64,000 nucleotides of DNA from Azolla pinnata (taxonomy: Eukaryota; Streptophyta; Polypodiopsida; Salviniales; Salviniaceae). The notes under the pieces were generated by a model. That model did not search any database. It was not told where the DNA came from and worked only from the letters and a program-made list of their open reading frames with translations. Below, piece after piece: positions 22,801 to 35,345 of the stretch. The stretch lies in assembly GCA_037176905.1 (NCBI GenBank), contig JBBBWG010019445.1, forward strand, positions 1 to 64,000, written 5' to 3'. The first letter of the stretch is position 1. Each line of letters begins with the position of its first letter. The position numbers and the translations under genes were made by a program.

Positions 22801-25123
22801 TGATCCCGGATTCATCCTCCAATGAAGGAATATTCCTAGAAGAAGATAGAGAGCTTGAAGATTCATCCTCAAATGGAGGAGTATTCCTCGATGAAGACAA
22901 GGAACCTGAAGGTTCGTTCTCGAATGAAAAACTATTGCTGGAGGAAGAGAGAGAGGTACTTGAAGATTCGTCCTCATTAAATGGAGCAATACTCCCCGAT
23001 GAAGATGTCAAGGATAATGATTCATTAATCTACATAGAAGCTGGACCATCGCAACCTGATTGTACGAAAAATGGAATCGAGATGCCTGCAAATTCAAATA
23101 TAGAAAAAAGTTCGTTTGATCCCAAAGTTACAGAAGCCTGCAAAGATTCTTTGGTGATAGAGTCAAGCACAGCTAATGGTTGGGTGACTGTGGAAATGGA
23201 AAGAAAATCAAAGAATATGTTACAGCAGCACAATAGTGCTGAGAATCTGGGTTTTAATGTAAGTGTCTTTAAATCTTTCTTGCGGTTGATTTCTTTAAGA
23301 ATCAGTAATACTATAAAGTCAATGTTGCTGATTTTCTGATTAATGCAGGAAATGCACAGTATTGGCGAGAAAGATAAAGAAGAAATAGGTGAAAGACAGG
23401 GGGGGTTGCGAGTTGAAGAGGAAGCTAGAGCAAGGGGCCATGGCCTACAGGTTCAATCCAATTCTACGTGACGAACTAGACATTTCTTTTGTGTTATTAT
23501 TGATTTCACCTTGAAATGAATGCCAAACTCTGCCGATGCTTTCTACAACAGATTATCCGAAACTCTGATCTAGAAGATCTAAAAGAACTTGGATCAGGAA
23601 CTTTTGGGACTGTATTTCATGGAAAATGGAGAGGATCTGATGTTGCTATCAAGCGAATTAAAGCAAGCTGTTTCACCGATGACACATTACAGAGAGAGCG
23701 TTTGGTATGTATAATGCTTGAACCTATCATTCATTTATACCGTTACAAGATACTTCTTTTTAATGGTACCTAACCAGTGTCTTCTGATTCAGATCAGTGA
23801 CTTCTGGAAGGAAGCATGTACATTAGGTCAGTTGCATCATCCAAATGTTGTTGCATTTTATGGAGTTGTACCAGATGGACCCGACGGCACTCTGGCGACA
23901 GTCACCGAGTATATGGTGAATGGATCGTTGAAGCAAGTTTTACATAAGAAAGATAGGTAATATGCCTGGCTGGTGTGCTGGACCAAATCATGCTATCATC
24001 GTCATCATCATCATCATCTTGATCTTGGAAAAGTCGTTGCGGAAATCTGTTTTTAACATGAGTAAAAGTCTAACCCACATTGCAGGACAATCGATAGAAG
24101 AAAGCGGCTTTTCATTGCTATGGATGCAGCCTTTGGTATGGAATACTTGCACAGCAAGAACATAGTGCATTTTGATTTGAAATGTGAGAATCTACTGGTG
24201 AACATGAGAGATGCCCATCGTCCCATTTGCAAGGTAATCAACCCAAACATGCTATGTGCGTCTATCTACATGCGTGTTTTTAAGGATGTTAGCAGTAAAA
24301 TGTCTAGGAGTTGGTATTTCCTTCTTCTCAAACTAGGAAGTTCCTTCTGGTTATGCTGATGTTTTTCTATAGGTGGGTGATTTTGGTCTATCGAAGGTAA
24401 AACACCAAACCCTAGTCTCAGGTGGTGTACGTGGAACACTTCCATGGATGGCACCAGAGTTGCTCACAGGAAACACTAGCATGGTGACTGAAAAGGTGAG
24501 GTGAAATGCGCTGCATTGTTTGTAAGTCGAAAATGTGGAAAAGCAAGGAAGAACCTTTGCAGATTTTGATGCATATTTCATCTTGTGATACACAGGTTGA
24601 TGTCTTCTCATTTGGAGTTGTGATGTGGGAGCTCCTTACCGGGGAGGAGCCATATGCAAGCTTGCATTGTGGAGCGATAATAGGTAGGAGCTCTGATTCC
24701 AAAATGGATTTAGTATTTGTATATGTAATACATGCAGAAGCCTTTTATGCATAACCCATATATGCTGTAGGAGTGGACTGGTATGCTTAGGTCAGAGTCC
24801 ATTATTAGAGTCTAGTACAGGGTATTTGTACATGTATATGTATGTATATATGTAGCTGCACGTTTGGATATAGATGTTTAAATGCTCCATAGTGGAGGCG
24901 GAGTCGGTCTAATGCATGTTTTGACATGCTATGATTTAATCTATAATCCATATCAGGTGGCATTGTGAATAACACATTGCGCCCATCGATTCCCAATTGG
25001 TGCGACCCTGGATGGCGGGACCTAATGGAACGGTGTTGGTCAGGTGATCCGTCCCAGAGGCCATCGTTCTCTGATGTTGCGAGGGAGCTTCGTGCCATTG
25101 CTGCGTCGATGAATATGAAATGA
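19848..25123 (+). CDS. PB1-domain Raf-like protein kinase (MAPKKK, B4-type)
   Basis: Eight exons (19848-23258, 23349-23450, 23552-23704, 23793-23956, 24086-24233, 24373-24495, 24596-24683, 24957-25123) give 1451 residues, all phases consistent. Residues about 117-215 are a PB1 domain with [14 protein letters not shown] and the acidic [19 protein letters not shown] loop. A long Ser/Gln/His-rich disordered middle follows. The kinase domain starts near 1180: Gly-loop [12 protein letters not shown] lysine near 1205, catalytic [10 protein letters not shown] with Asp near 1307, DFG near 1329, [11 protein letters not shown] activation segment, and a C-terminal end at [19 protein letters not shown] in place of HRDLK is normal for this group. 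In Arabidopsis, B4 Rafs activate SnRK2 kinases under osmotic stress and ABA; that role here is inference. Exon 1 contains a perfect GAG|GTAAGT donor at 19923/19924 and an in-frame CAG acceptor 84 bases on. Confidence 0.93.
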
Positions 25124-25795
25124 CTTCTCTACTTCTCTTTGTTTGACTTTGCATTGAGATTTATCTTTTTGTACATATATGTACACCCACACATACAGTA
25201 TACATACATATACCAATACACCCATACATATATATACATCCATAGACGAGCATGTGTGCGACAGAGATTGGTTGAAGCTCACTTTGGCTTCCTTTCCTGA
25301 TCGAAAATAGGTGAGATTCTTCACTTCCAATTATAGCTATTCCTACTACTGCTCATGCAACGACTACTGCCGCCCTTTTCTCTTTCTTTTTGTGCATCAG
25401 AATAGATGCAAAATTGTTCATAGTCAAGATCTTCTAGGTCAGGAGATTCCCCCCCCCCCCCCACATTCACTATGATAGTTTTGTATCATGTAGAAGGAAG
25501 TTTTGGTATATATACATACATACATACATACATAGATGTAGATGATGGTGCAGTCTTCGGCATGGATTCTCCAAGAGAAAGGATGCTTCTACAGTCAGGT
25601 AACATTATGCATAGTCAAATGTCATTGTTTTGTACGTGTATAATCTTTACAAATTTTTTCATGCTTGTTTTGCAGGCGTTTGCTATCGAGTAGTTGACTT
25701 AGTTTGGTTCACGATGATTGATTGTAGCAATTGTCTTTAGATCGAGAGTGATGAGATTGACCACTTTATGTGCTTCAGTTTTGTGAGATTATACT

Positions 25796-25801
25796 AATAA
25801 A
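25796..25801 (+). terminator. candidate poly(A) signal of the kinase gene
   Basis: AATAAA lies about 670 bases after the stop in a T/G-rich context. The interval contains a TTTTGCAG acceptor (near 25677), so a spliced 3' untranslated exon is possible. Confidence 0.35.
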
Positions 25802-26800
25802 ATAGATAATCCCAACTTGGAACAGATAATGAGTGTGGTTTTTTCCACCTGTCTTGTATATCAAAGGCATGCAATGACAGATTGTTGCTATGTTCTGATC
25901 AAGGAACTTCTTGAGTGAGAAACGGCTGCCGCTTTTGTTCTTCAAATTCTTTCTTTGTTTGGTTGATGAATGGGATCGTCATCATCGTCGAAGAAAGCTC
26001 TCTTGGCAAAGCTCGTTCCGATTGGGCTTCTTTCAGATAACATTTTGCCTTGAAAATCCTCTTTTGTACGGGATCGTACATGGCGGAATCATTGTAAAAC
26101 TCTTGATCTTTGGTGAAAAGCTTGTTGGTAAGCCATTTGGTGCTCCGACATATGCTCGCAAATTCACCAAAGTACATCAATAATGGGGGCGCAGATTCCA
26201 ATCTTTATGATGCTCTTCTTTGTCGTGGAGGGTATGTCTTTATTTAGAGATCATCTCTCCAAGCTGATACTTTGGCATCTGCTTCTATAATTGGCATAGT
26301 CTATATAGTTGTCTCTAATCGAGATTTCAAAGCAGGGAAGGGAAGTAGTCATGAGCTGACAGAAGTGTAAAAGAAAAAAGAAAACAGGCCATTTAGTTGT
26401 TTCACAGAGTTGTGGTAAATCTATGGCTAGATCCGATGGAACTAGAATTGTTTTGCTTTTCAAGTGTTCTTCATGGGGGCCGTTAAATTGTGATAATCCA
26501 TGGAAGCAAAATCTCTTTGTTCCAGTTGTCGGGCATCGTTAGGCATTGGGGAGCTAACCTACGATGATCGATGATAGGGCAGGATCGTTATTGGATCTGG
26601 CAGAAGCGTAATCTCGTTCTAGGGAGTTGTTAGCGTTTCAACTGCAACAATCGATAGGGGATAGGATCATTCCCCCAGGGTTTGATAGAAGTAGAAAATC
26701 TCTCGCTCCAGTTTTCGAGCGCAACGTTATCCATCAACGGTGTCGTGACAGAAACCTCACACGGCTTGAAAGCATATCGTAACCGGAAATCTGTGGATCG
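25802..26800. other. intergenic, no gene seen
   Basis: Moderately AT-rich unique sequence. Overlapping open frames on both strands at about 25900-26200 carry no domain and no exon boundaries I can use. Confidence 0.55.
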
Positions 26801-26814
26801 ACGGGCTGTAACTG

Positions 26815-27000
26815 GAAATTCGTGGAATCGAAGAATCGTGGAATCGGAGAATCGTGGAATCGTGGAATCAGAGAATCGTAGAATCAGAGAATCGTAGAAT
26901 CGTAGAATAGTGGAATCATAGAATCGTGGAATCGTAAAATTGTGGAATCGTGGAATCGTAGAATTGTGGAATCGTAGAATCGTGGAATCGTATAATCAAC
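26815..27000. repeat. GAATCGT(G/A) minisatellite
   Basis: About twenty irregular units of GAATCGTG or GAATCGTAG run head to tail, with GAATCAGA variants near the start. Period alternates between 8 and 11 bases. Non-coding in all frames. Confidence 0.9.
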
Positions 27001-27129
27001 GGGCCGTAATCGTCAATCCGTATATCGACGATGTCCTGAAGATTTGGGCATATAATGTGAAATACATTATGACAAGGAATGCTAAATAATTTGAAAAGAA
27101 TGCAAGGGCGTGGTGGGTAAAGCAATTGC

Positions 27130-27520
27130 TTTAAAAAAAAAAACATAGGTCATTCGGTCGGTTCTTATTTTGGCTTTTTTTTCTCTACTTTTTTTTCCTG
27201 CTTTATTTTCCTAGTTTTTTTTTCTCCTGCGTTTTTTTTACTATGACGACTCACTCCACAGTCTATATAAGGAGTGATGTACATGGGGGAAGGGGGGTTT
27301 AACTTTCAATCAATAACCTTATTCATTATAATCTGATTATCCGACATTCAATTCAATCCTTATTAGTTTTTCTCTTGCTTTTTCTTATTCTGATATCTGA
27401 ATATTCGTTACAATTCAGTTTCTCGCCACTCCGCCACTCTGGTTTCCTCTGGTTCAAATCCCCGGCAGATCTGCCTCTGCTTTCACGCATACTTGTCGAT
27501 TATCCCGACAACAGGTTTAA
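27130..27520 (+). mobile_element. possible LTR-like remnant
   Basis: T-rich sequence leads into a TATATAAGGAG box (about 27263), a region with CAATCAATAACC, and an end near CCCGACAACA followed by a TGGTAT phrase like the primer-binding site that follows Copia-type LTRs. No internal genes are visible, so this would be a solitary, eroded fossil. Family and age are uncertain. Confidence 0.25.
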
Positions 27521-27639
27521 CCACTGGTATTAATAATAGCTAGTGATGGATAGGATCGATCGTTCCCTAGAAGACCGACGTGGAAGTGGAATATGTGCAC
27601 AAATGGGGTTGATCTCAATCATCTTTGCAATTCCGGCGA

Positions 27640-27930
27640 CCGATCGACCGATCGAATATCTGTGCAGTCGCGGCAATCGAAATACAGAGAAACGAACGGG
27701 ATCGACCGATCGAATATCCGTGCAGTTCCAGCAATCGAAATACAGAGAAACGAACGGGATCGATCGATCGATCGATCGATCGGGCGATCATCTGTGCAGT
27801 TCCGGCAATCGAAATACAGAGAAAAACGAACGGGATCGATCGATTATCTGTGCTGTTCCAACAATCAAAATACAGAGAAATGAACGGGATCGATCGATCG
27901 ATCGATGGATCGCTACATGAAAGTGGGATC
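27640..27930. repeat. minisatellite of about 60 bp with GATC runs
   Basis: Four full units share TGTGCAGT, CGGCAATCGAAATACAGAGAAA and CGAACGGGATCGA blocks, and between them a GATC tetramer run of variable length (longest about 27759-27783). A fifth unit decays at 27900-27960. The repeat lies about 350 bp upstream of the ALY start and could influence its promoter. Confidence 0.9.
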
Positions 27931-28303
27931 GATCTCAACGATTCGCGCAGTTCCGGATCGATCGTTTTCGAATCGAATCGTGGTTTCTTCCAGAAATGGG
28001 AAAGGTGGTTTTAAGGCCAACAGGGGAAGAAACCGCCCGTCCCAAGAAAAACCACCCGGAGAACCGGCTTTGCAGAAAACCGCCATTCTAGAAAAACCGG
28101 CCATCTTCTTCTTCTTCTTCTTCTTCGTCTTCTTCTTCATTCTTTCTACGTTCTCCTCCTCGCCGCCATCTCCGCCTGCAAACGAGCTTTCCCTTCTCCG
28201 TCCTTCCTTGCTTCCGTTCGTCTGCTTCCTCCCTGTCTATCTCCTGCCTCATCTCCACCTTCGGAGCAGTAGGGGTAAGGGAAAGAACAACGGCGGCGGC
28301 GCG

Positions 28304-31300
28304 ATGAACCTCGACGTTCCCCTGGATGAGCTCGTCAGCCTGGCCAAGCACAGCTCCAAAGCCGCTGCCGGAGGCCGCATCGACCGGCGTGGCGAACGAG
28401 GCCGCGGCAGTGCCCGGGCTCTAGGTAGAGGTGCAGGCCGCGGAATTGGAGGACGAAACGCCATGGCTCCTGCTCCTGTTTCTCTCCCGCGCCGTCGACC
28501 TTCTCCCGTCGATGGCCTTGCCGCAGCCTCTTTTCTTCGCCCCAGACGTCCATCGACGGCTTCTCATATTGCCAAGGTACCTCGAAATACCCGGGAGGAT
28601 ATCAGTCTTTCCTTTTCCTTGTCTATTTCCTTGCACTCTTCTAGGTCTTTCCGCTATACTGGGTGTGGATCGTTTGCCACCCCGCGAAAAAAATCGATAT
28701 TTTTTGTACGCATGATATCCTGCAAGAGATCGGCATTGTTTTCTTCTCAAGATTTTATTCCTTCTTTTCCTTATACTATCTATGACTTTCCTTTAAACTT
28801 GTGTATATCAATTGATAGCCTCGTTTTTGTAGGTCGTTTCTTCTATTTTCCTGATTTTACGTTCTGCTAGCAATAAATTGATGAGAGAAAATCCATTCAC
28901 TTCACTTGATATCCTGCAAGGAATGGTGCTGTTTTGTAAATGTTTTAGGTCTGTTTTGGGAAGTAATGTGGGTTTTCTATGCACGATAAGAGTTGAGAAA
29001 GCTTCATATTTCCGTTGGTATGACTTATTGCTATGATCATTCAGGAATAGGGAAAATCGGTTTCTATGCAGTCGTGTAGCTTTACTGGAATCATTCGTCT
29101 TCTGTATTGCAAGAATGTGGTACCATGCAAAGCTTTGTATGGATGGTGATTTATAAGTCTTGTCTTTTTGTATAGATTAAAAACAATATAATTTTCTGTT
29201 ACAGTATTCTGAAAGAAATTAGTTTTTTTGGTACAAGTTTTCTAGTCAAGTTGTTTCTCTGACATAATATTCTCGTGCATGGAACAAAGCTTTATAGATT
29301 GTTAAATTTTTTTCTATATTAATAGTACTTTTATGTTGTATGAACGTGGGCATGAGGTTGTAGAGCCATGATTTTTGTTTACAGTTTTGGGCCTGAAAAT
29401 ATTTCTACTCTTAAAGATAGAAAAACTGTTTCCTTGACTGGATAGCCTGGAAGGAAATTAAAGTTCTATTTGACAATCACTTTGGTAATTCTAACTTGGA
29501 CATTCATTGTATGTTGTCTCCGTGATCCCTTATTTCAACTTTGCAAAATCTTACACGTCATTTTCACCAGCACGATATCTTATCAGAAGTCAGAGTTGGT
29601 AGGTCTTTTTGTGAATGATATTTTTGAAAATTGTGAGCTCGTGTATCAAATTCATGTTCAGTCTCCTACTTAAGATGACTGCCTTGTTGACCTTCTTGAT
29701 TTTGGCAAGTATGCCTTGCTGACATTACACAGAACAAATAGCTGTAGTCTTATTTATTTATTATTGCCAACAGATTGATATATCAGTTTAAACGGACATA
29801 TGTCAATACTAACTAATATTCCATCTATTTTTTAGTCTTTTATTCAATGGTCGTGTTAAACTTTTTGCAAGCATGGTTTTCATTTTTTTTTTGGTTCAAC
29901 ACTTCTTGCTGCATCATGGCATATTAGTGTGTCTAATGTTATGTTGTCAATATATTGCTAGTCTTTTATTGCTAGGAGATCGGAGGGATGGCAGCGTAGT
30001 CTTTTTCAATATGCTGTTGGCAATGCTCTAGGAATTGACACGGATGCAAAGCTGTTTATCTCGAATCTTGAAATTGGAGTTTCAAATGAAGACATTAAGG
30101 TGATCTTGACTGTTAGAAATCTTACATTCTTTCTGTATGAAGATATGAAGTTAGTAAGTTAGTCTGTTTTCTTGACACTCCAAGCTATTTCATCACGTCA
30201 TTATGGAATGGTTAAATTACTAGTTTACATTTAAATGCACTGATTCATGTCATTTATTCATGTAATTGATGAACGGGTAACTAGCTATATTCAGTAGTGG
30301 CCATATATTGATGACTGTGAAACAAGCAATGGTTAACAAGAGTGTCCACAAATTTATGTATTCTAAAATGGCCAATGCAACAAGGTAGTTATAATTATTT
30401 GTTGACGTTTTTCTTGCAATTGGAGCGCACAAAATTCTTTCAACTGGTGCAGATGAAGGTTCTACATCATTTTTTGATCTGTCTGCAATGTTTTTTACTT
30501 TTTTTAGTTGCTTTTAGACTGTAAAGTTTTTCAATATAATCGCTTTTCTTGTAGCTTTCTTTCAAACAGCCATGCTTAATTCCAGCCAAAACTTAATGCC
30601 ATTTACAAATTGAGAAGGAATTGCATTGTATGAGCTTGAGTCCAAGCTTGGAGATCATAATTTGTTTTCCTAAACTACTTTAAAAAGTGAGAAGATTTGT
30701 TAGAGTGTCTATACTATTTAACTTTGAAGAAACTTATGGGAAACCAGAATATTTATGTGTCTTGGTCCAAACTTTCTTAGTGTCGCTGAACTATCCAACC
30801 TTTATAAATTTTATGGGGAAACTGAAACATACATGACCTTCTTATGATTTGAATTCTCTTTCTGATGTGTTTATGTTGTACCAATATGTAAAATATGGTT
30901 CTCGTTTAATGCGTTAGGTGGATAACAAATATTTATGAAGGTGATAAGTGTGCAGCTCATCTGCTGTTCTTGTTTTTTATTATAGCTCAATATGTTTTAC
31001 ATTAAATGCAGGAACTGTTTTCGGAATTGGGAACTCTGAAGCACTGTGGAGTTCATTATGATAGGAGTGGACGATCTATGGTATGCTTCTCTTTAGCGTT
31101 TTCTGTAATGATAAATGTGTTGTATTTTGTTACCAAAGATCTAATTGAGAGGAATCTATAGGGAACAGCTGATGTCGTTTACCTAAGGAAGGAGGATGCT
31201 ATTGCTGCTATCAGTCGATACAATAATGTTCAGCTTGATGGGAAACCAATGAAGATAGACCTGGTTGGCACAAGTGTGATAACTTCACCAGGAAGTGCAG

Positions 31301-32023
31301 CATATGGGTTCGGCAGAGGACGATCATCTTTGCCAATGAGGTACCTCCCTGATAGTTCGATTAGATGCATTTCTATCAATTAGTTGTGTACCAATATTAG
31401 GGACATAATGTGGGAATATCATTATTATTGTTAAGTAGATAAATGAAAGCCTTATGAGAGTCAAACAGTGCAACGCCAACACTGAAATTTAATTAGCATG
31501 GAATTAACAATCTAAATTAATATGATGGAAGTTAGTTAGACGTATAATTGGGGTGGTTTTGGTCTACATCATCAATAATTACTTAGTCAGTTATAGCAAT
31601 ATCAATATAAGCTTAGGCATTTGTGAGTTATGTTTCCAAACCTTTTTCTGCAAATTCAGATTGTGATGAGAATCCATAGCTCTTATGAATAATTCAGCTC
31701 TCTTCATATGAGACATTTTAGTATAATTATGAGAGATTTAAACCTGGTAAATTGTTACATCTTATAGGGCTGATGCATATGGACAAGGTTCTGGCTTTAA
31801 GAGGTTCCAAAGTCAAGGAAGAGGAAGTGGAAGAGGAAAAAGCATTGGAAGTGGAAATGGAAGTGGAAGAGGAAGAGGAAGAGGAAGAGGAAGAGGAAGT
31901 GGAAGAGTAACTGCAAGGGGAAGTGATAAAAGACCATTCAAAAAGGTGAAGAAAACCCTGACTGCTGAAGATCTCGATGCAGATTTGGAAAAATACCACA
32001 AGGAAGCAATGCAGACATTATAA
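28304..32023 (+). CDS. ALY: ALY/REF (THO complex subunit 4-like) mRNA-export adaptor
   Basis: Five exons (28304-28576, 29962-30099, 31012-31080, 31162-31340, 31768-32023) give 304 residues in frame. The N-terminus has the short UAP56-binding motif (LDVPLDELVSLAK) and an Arg/Gly box. The central RRM (about residues 113-190) shows KLFISNLEIGVSNEDIKELF (RNP2 side), HYDRSGRSMGTADVVYL and YNNVQLDGKPMKIDLVG, all typical of ALY. A GSGRGRGRG tail, encoded by a GGAAGA repeat (31816-31915), leads to the C-terminal LTAEDLDADLEKYHKEAMQ box, the second UAP56-binding site. The exon 2 acceptor is the AG at 29960-29961; the next AG 13 bases on would break the frame. The start at 28304 is chosen because the conserved motif follows at once; the frame stays open upstream. 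The product should be nuclear, linking spliced mRNA to export. Confidence 0.93.
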
Positions 32024-34560
32024 AGATTGTGGTCAAATTTCAAGGCTGCATGGGCTTATTTCATATCAACCAATGGCTTCGTATTTTTTCTAATGAGCTT
32101 TCCTGTCCTCATGTTTGGATGAAAGGCATGTCGAAGAACGGTATGTTGCTTTAAGACATTATAGACTGAGAAGATACTCCTCAGAACAGACTAGGAGCTC
32201 CATTTCACAACAAAGCTGTGCTGAATCTGTACTGAAGTACATTGTCATTTGATATGTATCTATGGAGGTTTTGTGTAAAAGGACCATTTTTATTTCTCAA
32301 ACCAAAATGAAGGTTGTGCTACATTGAGGAGGTATTTGTATACCATTTTGTTTCTGAAACCAAATGAGGTCGTGCTACATCAATGAGGTTTGGGGTGTGC
32401 ATCAAAGTAATAGCTCAAGAAAAACCACATCCTCACAAAGTCACAAGGGGGGCAATTCAAATCAAAGGCAAATTAAGATAGAAGAAAGCTGCACATTTCC
32501 GTCCGTGCTGTTCAAATGCCTAGTCAATATTAATGTATCTCTACTTCAGTCAGTAAGAACACCAAACCACCGATTCCAGGTAAATGTTCTCTCCTCTTAT
32601 ATTGGCATTATGATGCATTGTTACTCATGTGTCCAATAATGTTGATAAACTTCATATTAGAGTTAGTTGTCAAACTATCTGTATGAATCATGAGGAAGTT
32701 TAGTGAGTTGTTTGTATGAAATTTATTTAGAACTGTGTGTCCAGTGGATAATGAGGAGCCTTCATGTCCTTTACTTGTAAGATAGTGGAGGTGAATGAAC
32801 TGGTCCATGTCTTTTGATGATGCTTCAAAAACCAGTAGGTTTTCTGCTTAGTGATCTCGTTTTTTTGTGTCATGCTTGTATTCTTGATCTATTCTTGATC
32901 GTGGCACATAATTCACAAAAGAACAACATTTACCACATTGTCTTTTCATCTAGATATTATTCTGTTATCATTATAGCTTTGAGTTGCTAGCAAATTGACA
33001 TTTAGACTTGCATAAAGTAGATGTCTGTGACTGTAGCAGTAGAATATTTTCATTAGATAGCAACTTATTCTTGCTTTATGTTTTATTGTGAACAGCAGCA
33101 CTATGACATATTGCCTAGAATCCCTGGTCATAAAATTTGTAAAGCTGAAATCCTCATATCCACATTGTTGAAATGAAGTGCCTCATAAACCCAAAGCCCT
33201 ACAATGGACTCCGTGTACATCAGGCGTTAATTCATTCTGGGTTTCATGAAGAATTATATAGATCTATGCATGCATGTTCTTTCAATCCCACCACATTTTC
33301 TTGTTTTTTACTGTTGATCATGTGGAACACCTGCCAATGCCACTTTATGAGCTTTCCAGTGTTGAAGAGGCAAGAGGTAACCACAAATTGATTTCCCTTG
33401 GCAAGTTATGGGGGTCATTATCTTTCACCTGGACCAGTGCTAGCGTTATTGAATGAAGTTGCAAACCCGGAGTTAAAGTGGAGGTCAACTAACATTTGAC
33501 ATTGTGCTTGAAAATGAATGACTTAACTGATGTCCTTTGCGTCAATAAAACAACAGTACATGTTTCGGAATCTGTTGAACCTAATAAAGTGCATAATGAG
33601 TGAACCGTTTTATCAACGCACTAACTACACTAGTTGGAAACATGTAAAGTATATAAGCATTTAATTCGAATATTTTTAGGATTTGCCTATATATTATTCT
33701 TTAAAAAGTCGTGCAGATGCAATAAATAAAGTGGAGTTAGTATTATTGGATATTTGAGGGTTCCACATCTGCTGGCAATTGATGGCAGATGTTCTTAAGG
33801 CCTTGGATATTGCTTCATTTCTTTCAATTTGGAAATTTCATGAGCTCTATCTTGAATATAATGTTTTTCCATCTCTATCCTTGATCGTCTAGAAGAGATT
33901 TAGAACTGATGCATTATTATTATTATTATTAGTACTGGAACTTTTTATCCTTGGGTAAGTGGAAGCTTTTCTTCCCATCTAAATTCTTATGATAAGTGAT
34001 TTTCATCATTGGTGTGATGAAATTTCATGTGGGTGGTCTAGTATCACCTGGTGATGGAGTATAGTGGTTTTTCTTTCAAAGTGCTCTGGTAGAAAAGTGG
34101 ATTAGTCGATTATATTTTGTTTTGTGGACATGCTCAATTATATATGATAATGATTTGATCACAAGTGCAAGCCTATGCAGTTGGGTGAATGAAATCTTGT
34201 TTGAAAAAACTGTGTAAATTTTTTACCAACAATTGAGTCTTCTTCTTCATTGGTGCTGAGAGCAGGTTGGATGGTGTAACTAAATATGCTAATTAGTCCG
34301 AGCTTTTTGCGATGATTTGGAAAGCTTGTTCTAATCCTGCTGAGTTTTGGGTACTAATGACCACAAAAAGCTTGATTGATGATGGGCTGTAGTATGAAGT
34401 TTAGAAACCGTATTCACATGCCTGATACTCTGGAGGATTTACCAGCATGAAACTACAAAAAAATTGGTTAGGCCCACCCACACTTGATAATTACCCAAAA
34501 CCAATGCATGACGTTATCTTGAAATCCTAGCTTGAAATAAAACTTCCCTTGGATATATCA
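32024..34560. other. 3' flank of ALY and AT-rich spacer
   Basis: The first few hundred bases are presumably the ALY 3' untranslated region; a phrase around 32272-32300 recurs at 32335-32375 (CCATTTT...TTTCT(C/G)AAACCAAA) as a small direct repeat. The rest is unique, AT-rich and without credible exons; frames at 33173-33456 lack any feature. Confidence 0.55.
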
Positions 34561-34564
34561 TGTT

Positions 34565-35345
34565 CGTAAACAGCAATTAGAGGTTCGGATGGTGATTAAC
34601 CTCTCTTTTTAGTTATCATATCATGTTTATAATGATCAATTAGAGCCTTGCAGGATGGCCATCATGTTGATAATTATCAATTAGAGGCTTGGATGGCGGT
34701 AAACATCTCTTAGCCATCGTGTTGATGATTAATTATCAATTGGAAGCTTGGATGGCGATAATTAACCTCGTAGATATCCTGTTTATAATCATCAATTAGA
34801 GGCTTGGATGGTGATAATGAGCTCCTCGTAGTAGTGATCATGTTTATAATTATCAATTGGAGGCTTGGATGGTGATAATTAAGCCCTCTTAGTAGTGATC
34901 TGCATGTTTATAATTATCGTTTAGAGGCTAATTGGATGGCGATAATTAACCCCGCATAGTAGTGATCGTGTTTATACTTATGAATTAGAGGCTAATTTGA
35001 TGGCGATAATTAACCCCGCATAGTAGTGATCGTGTTTATACTTATGAATTAGAGGCTTGGATGGCGATAAACCCCACTTGGTATAAGTGATCATATTGAT
35101 AATTATCAATTAGAGGCGATAATTAACCCAGCTTGGTAGTGATCATGTTTATAATTATCAATTAAAGGCTTGGACGGTGCTAATTAACCTGCCTTAGGAC
35201 CAGTGACCGTGGTGATAAATTATCAATTAGAGGCTTGGATGGCGATGATTAACCCCGTGTAGTAGAGATCATGTTGATAAATTATCGATTAGAGGCTTGG
35301 ATGGCGATAATTAACCTCTCTTAGCTATTCAGATGGTGATAATAT
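34565..35345. repeat. satellite-like tandem array, about 60-70 bp units
   Basis: About a dozen units carry the blocks TGATCATGTTTATAATTATC, AATTAGAGGCTTGGATGG and CGATAATTAACC in the same order and strand, with small insertions such as GTAGTAGTGATC. Units vary in length and have diverged substitutions, so the array is not very recent. Non-coding. Confidence 0.9.

Noticed and set aside
25899-26201. 100-codon minus-strand frame opposite a 90-codon plus-strand frame
   Set aside because: Two overlapping antisense frames of similar size with no recognisable motif; most likely chance.
27425-27470. tRNA or SINE B box (GGTTCAAATCCCCGGCAG)
   Set aside because: The flanking bases do not form a T-arm stem and no A box lies at the right distance upstream.
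27543-28014. Overlapping plus-strand frames rich in Asp-Arg-Ser-Ile
   Set aside because: They translate the GATC-containing minisatellite; no conserved domain or splice context.
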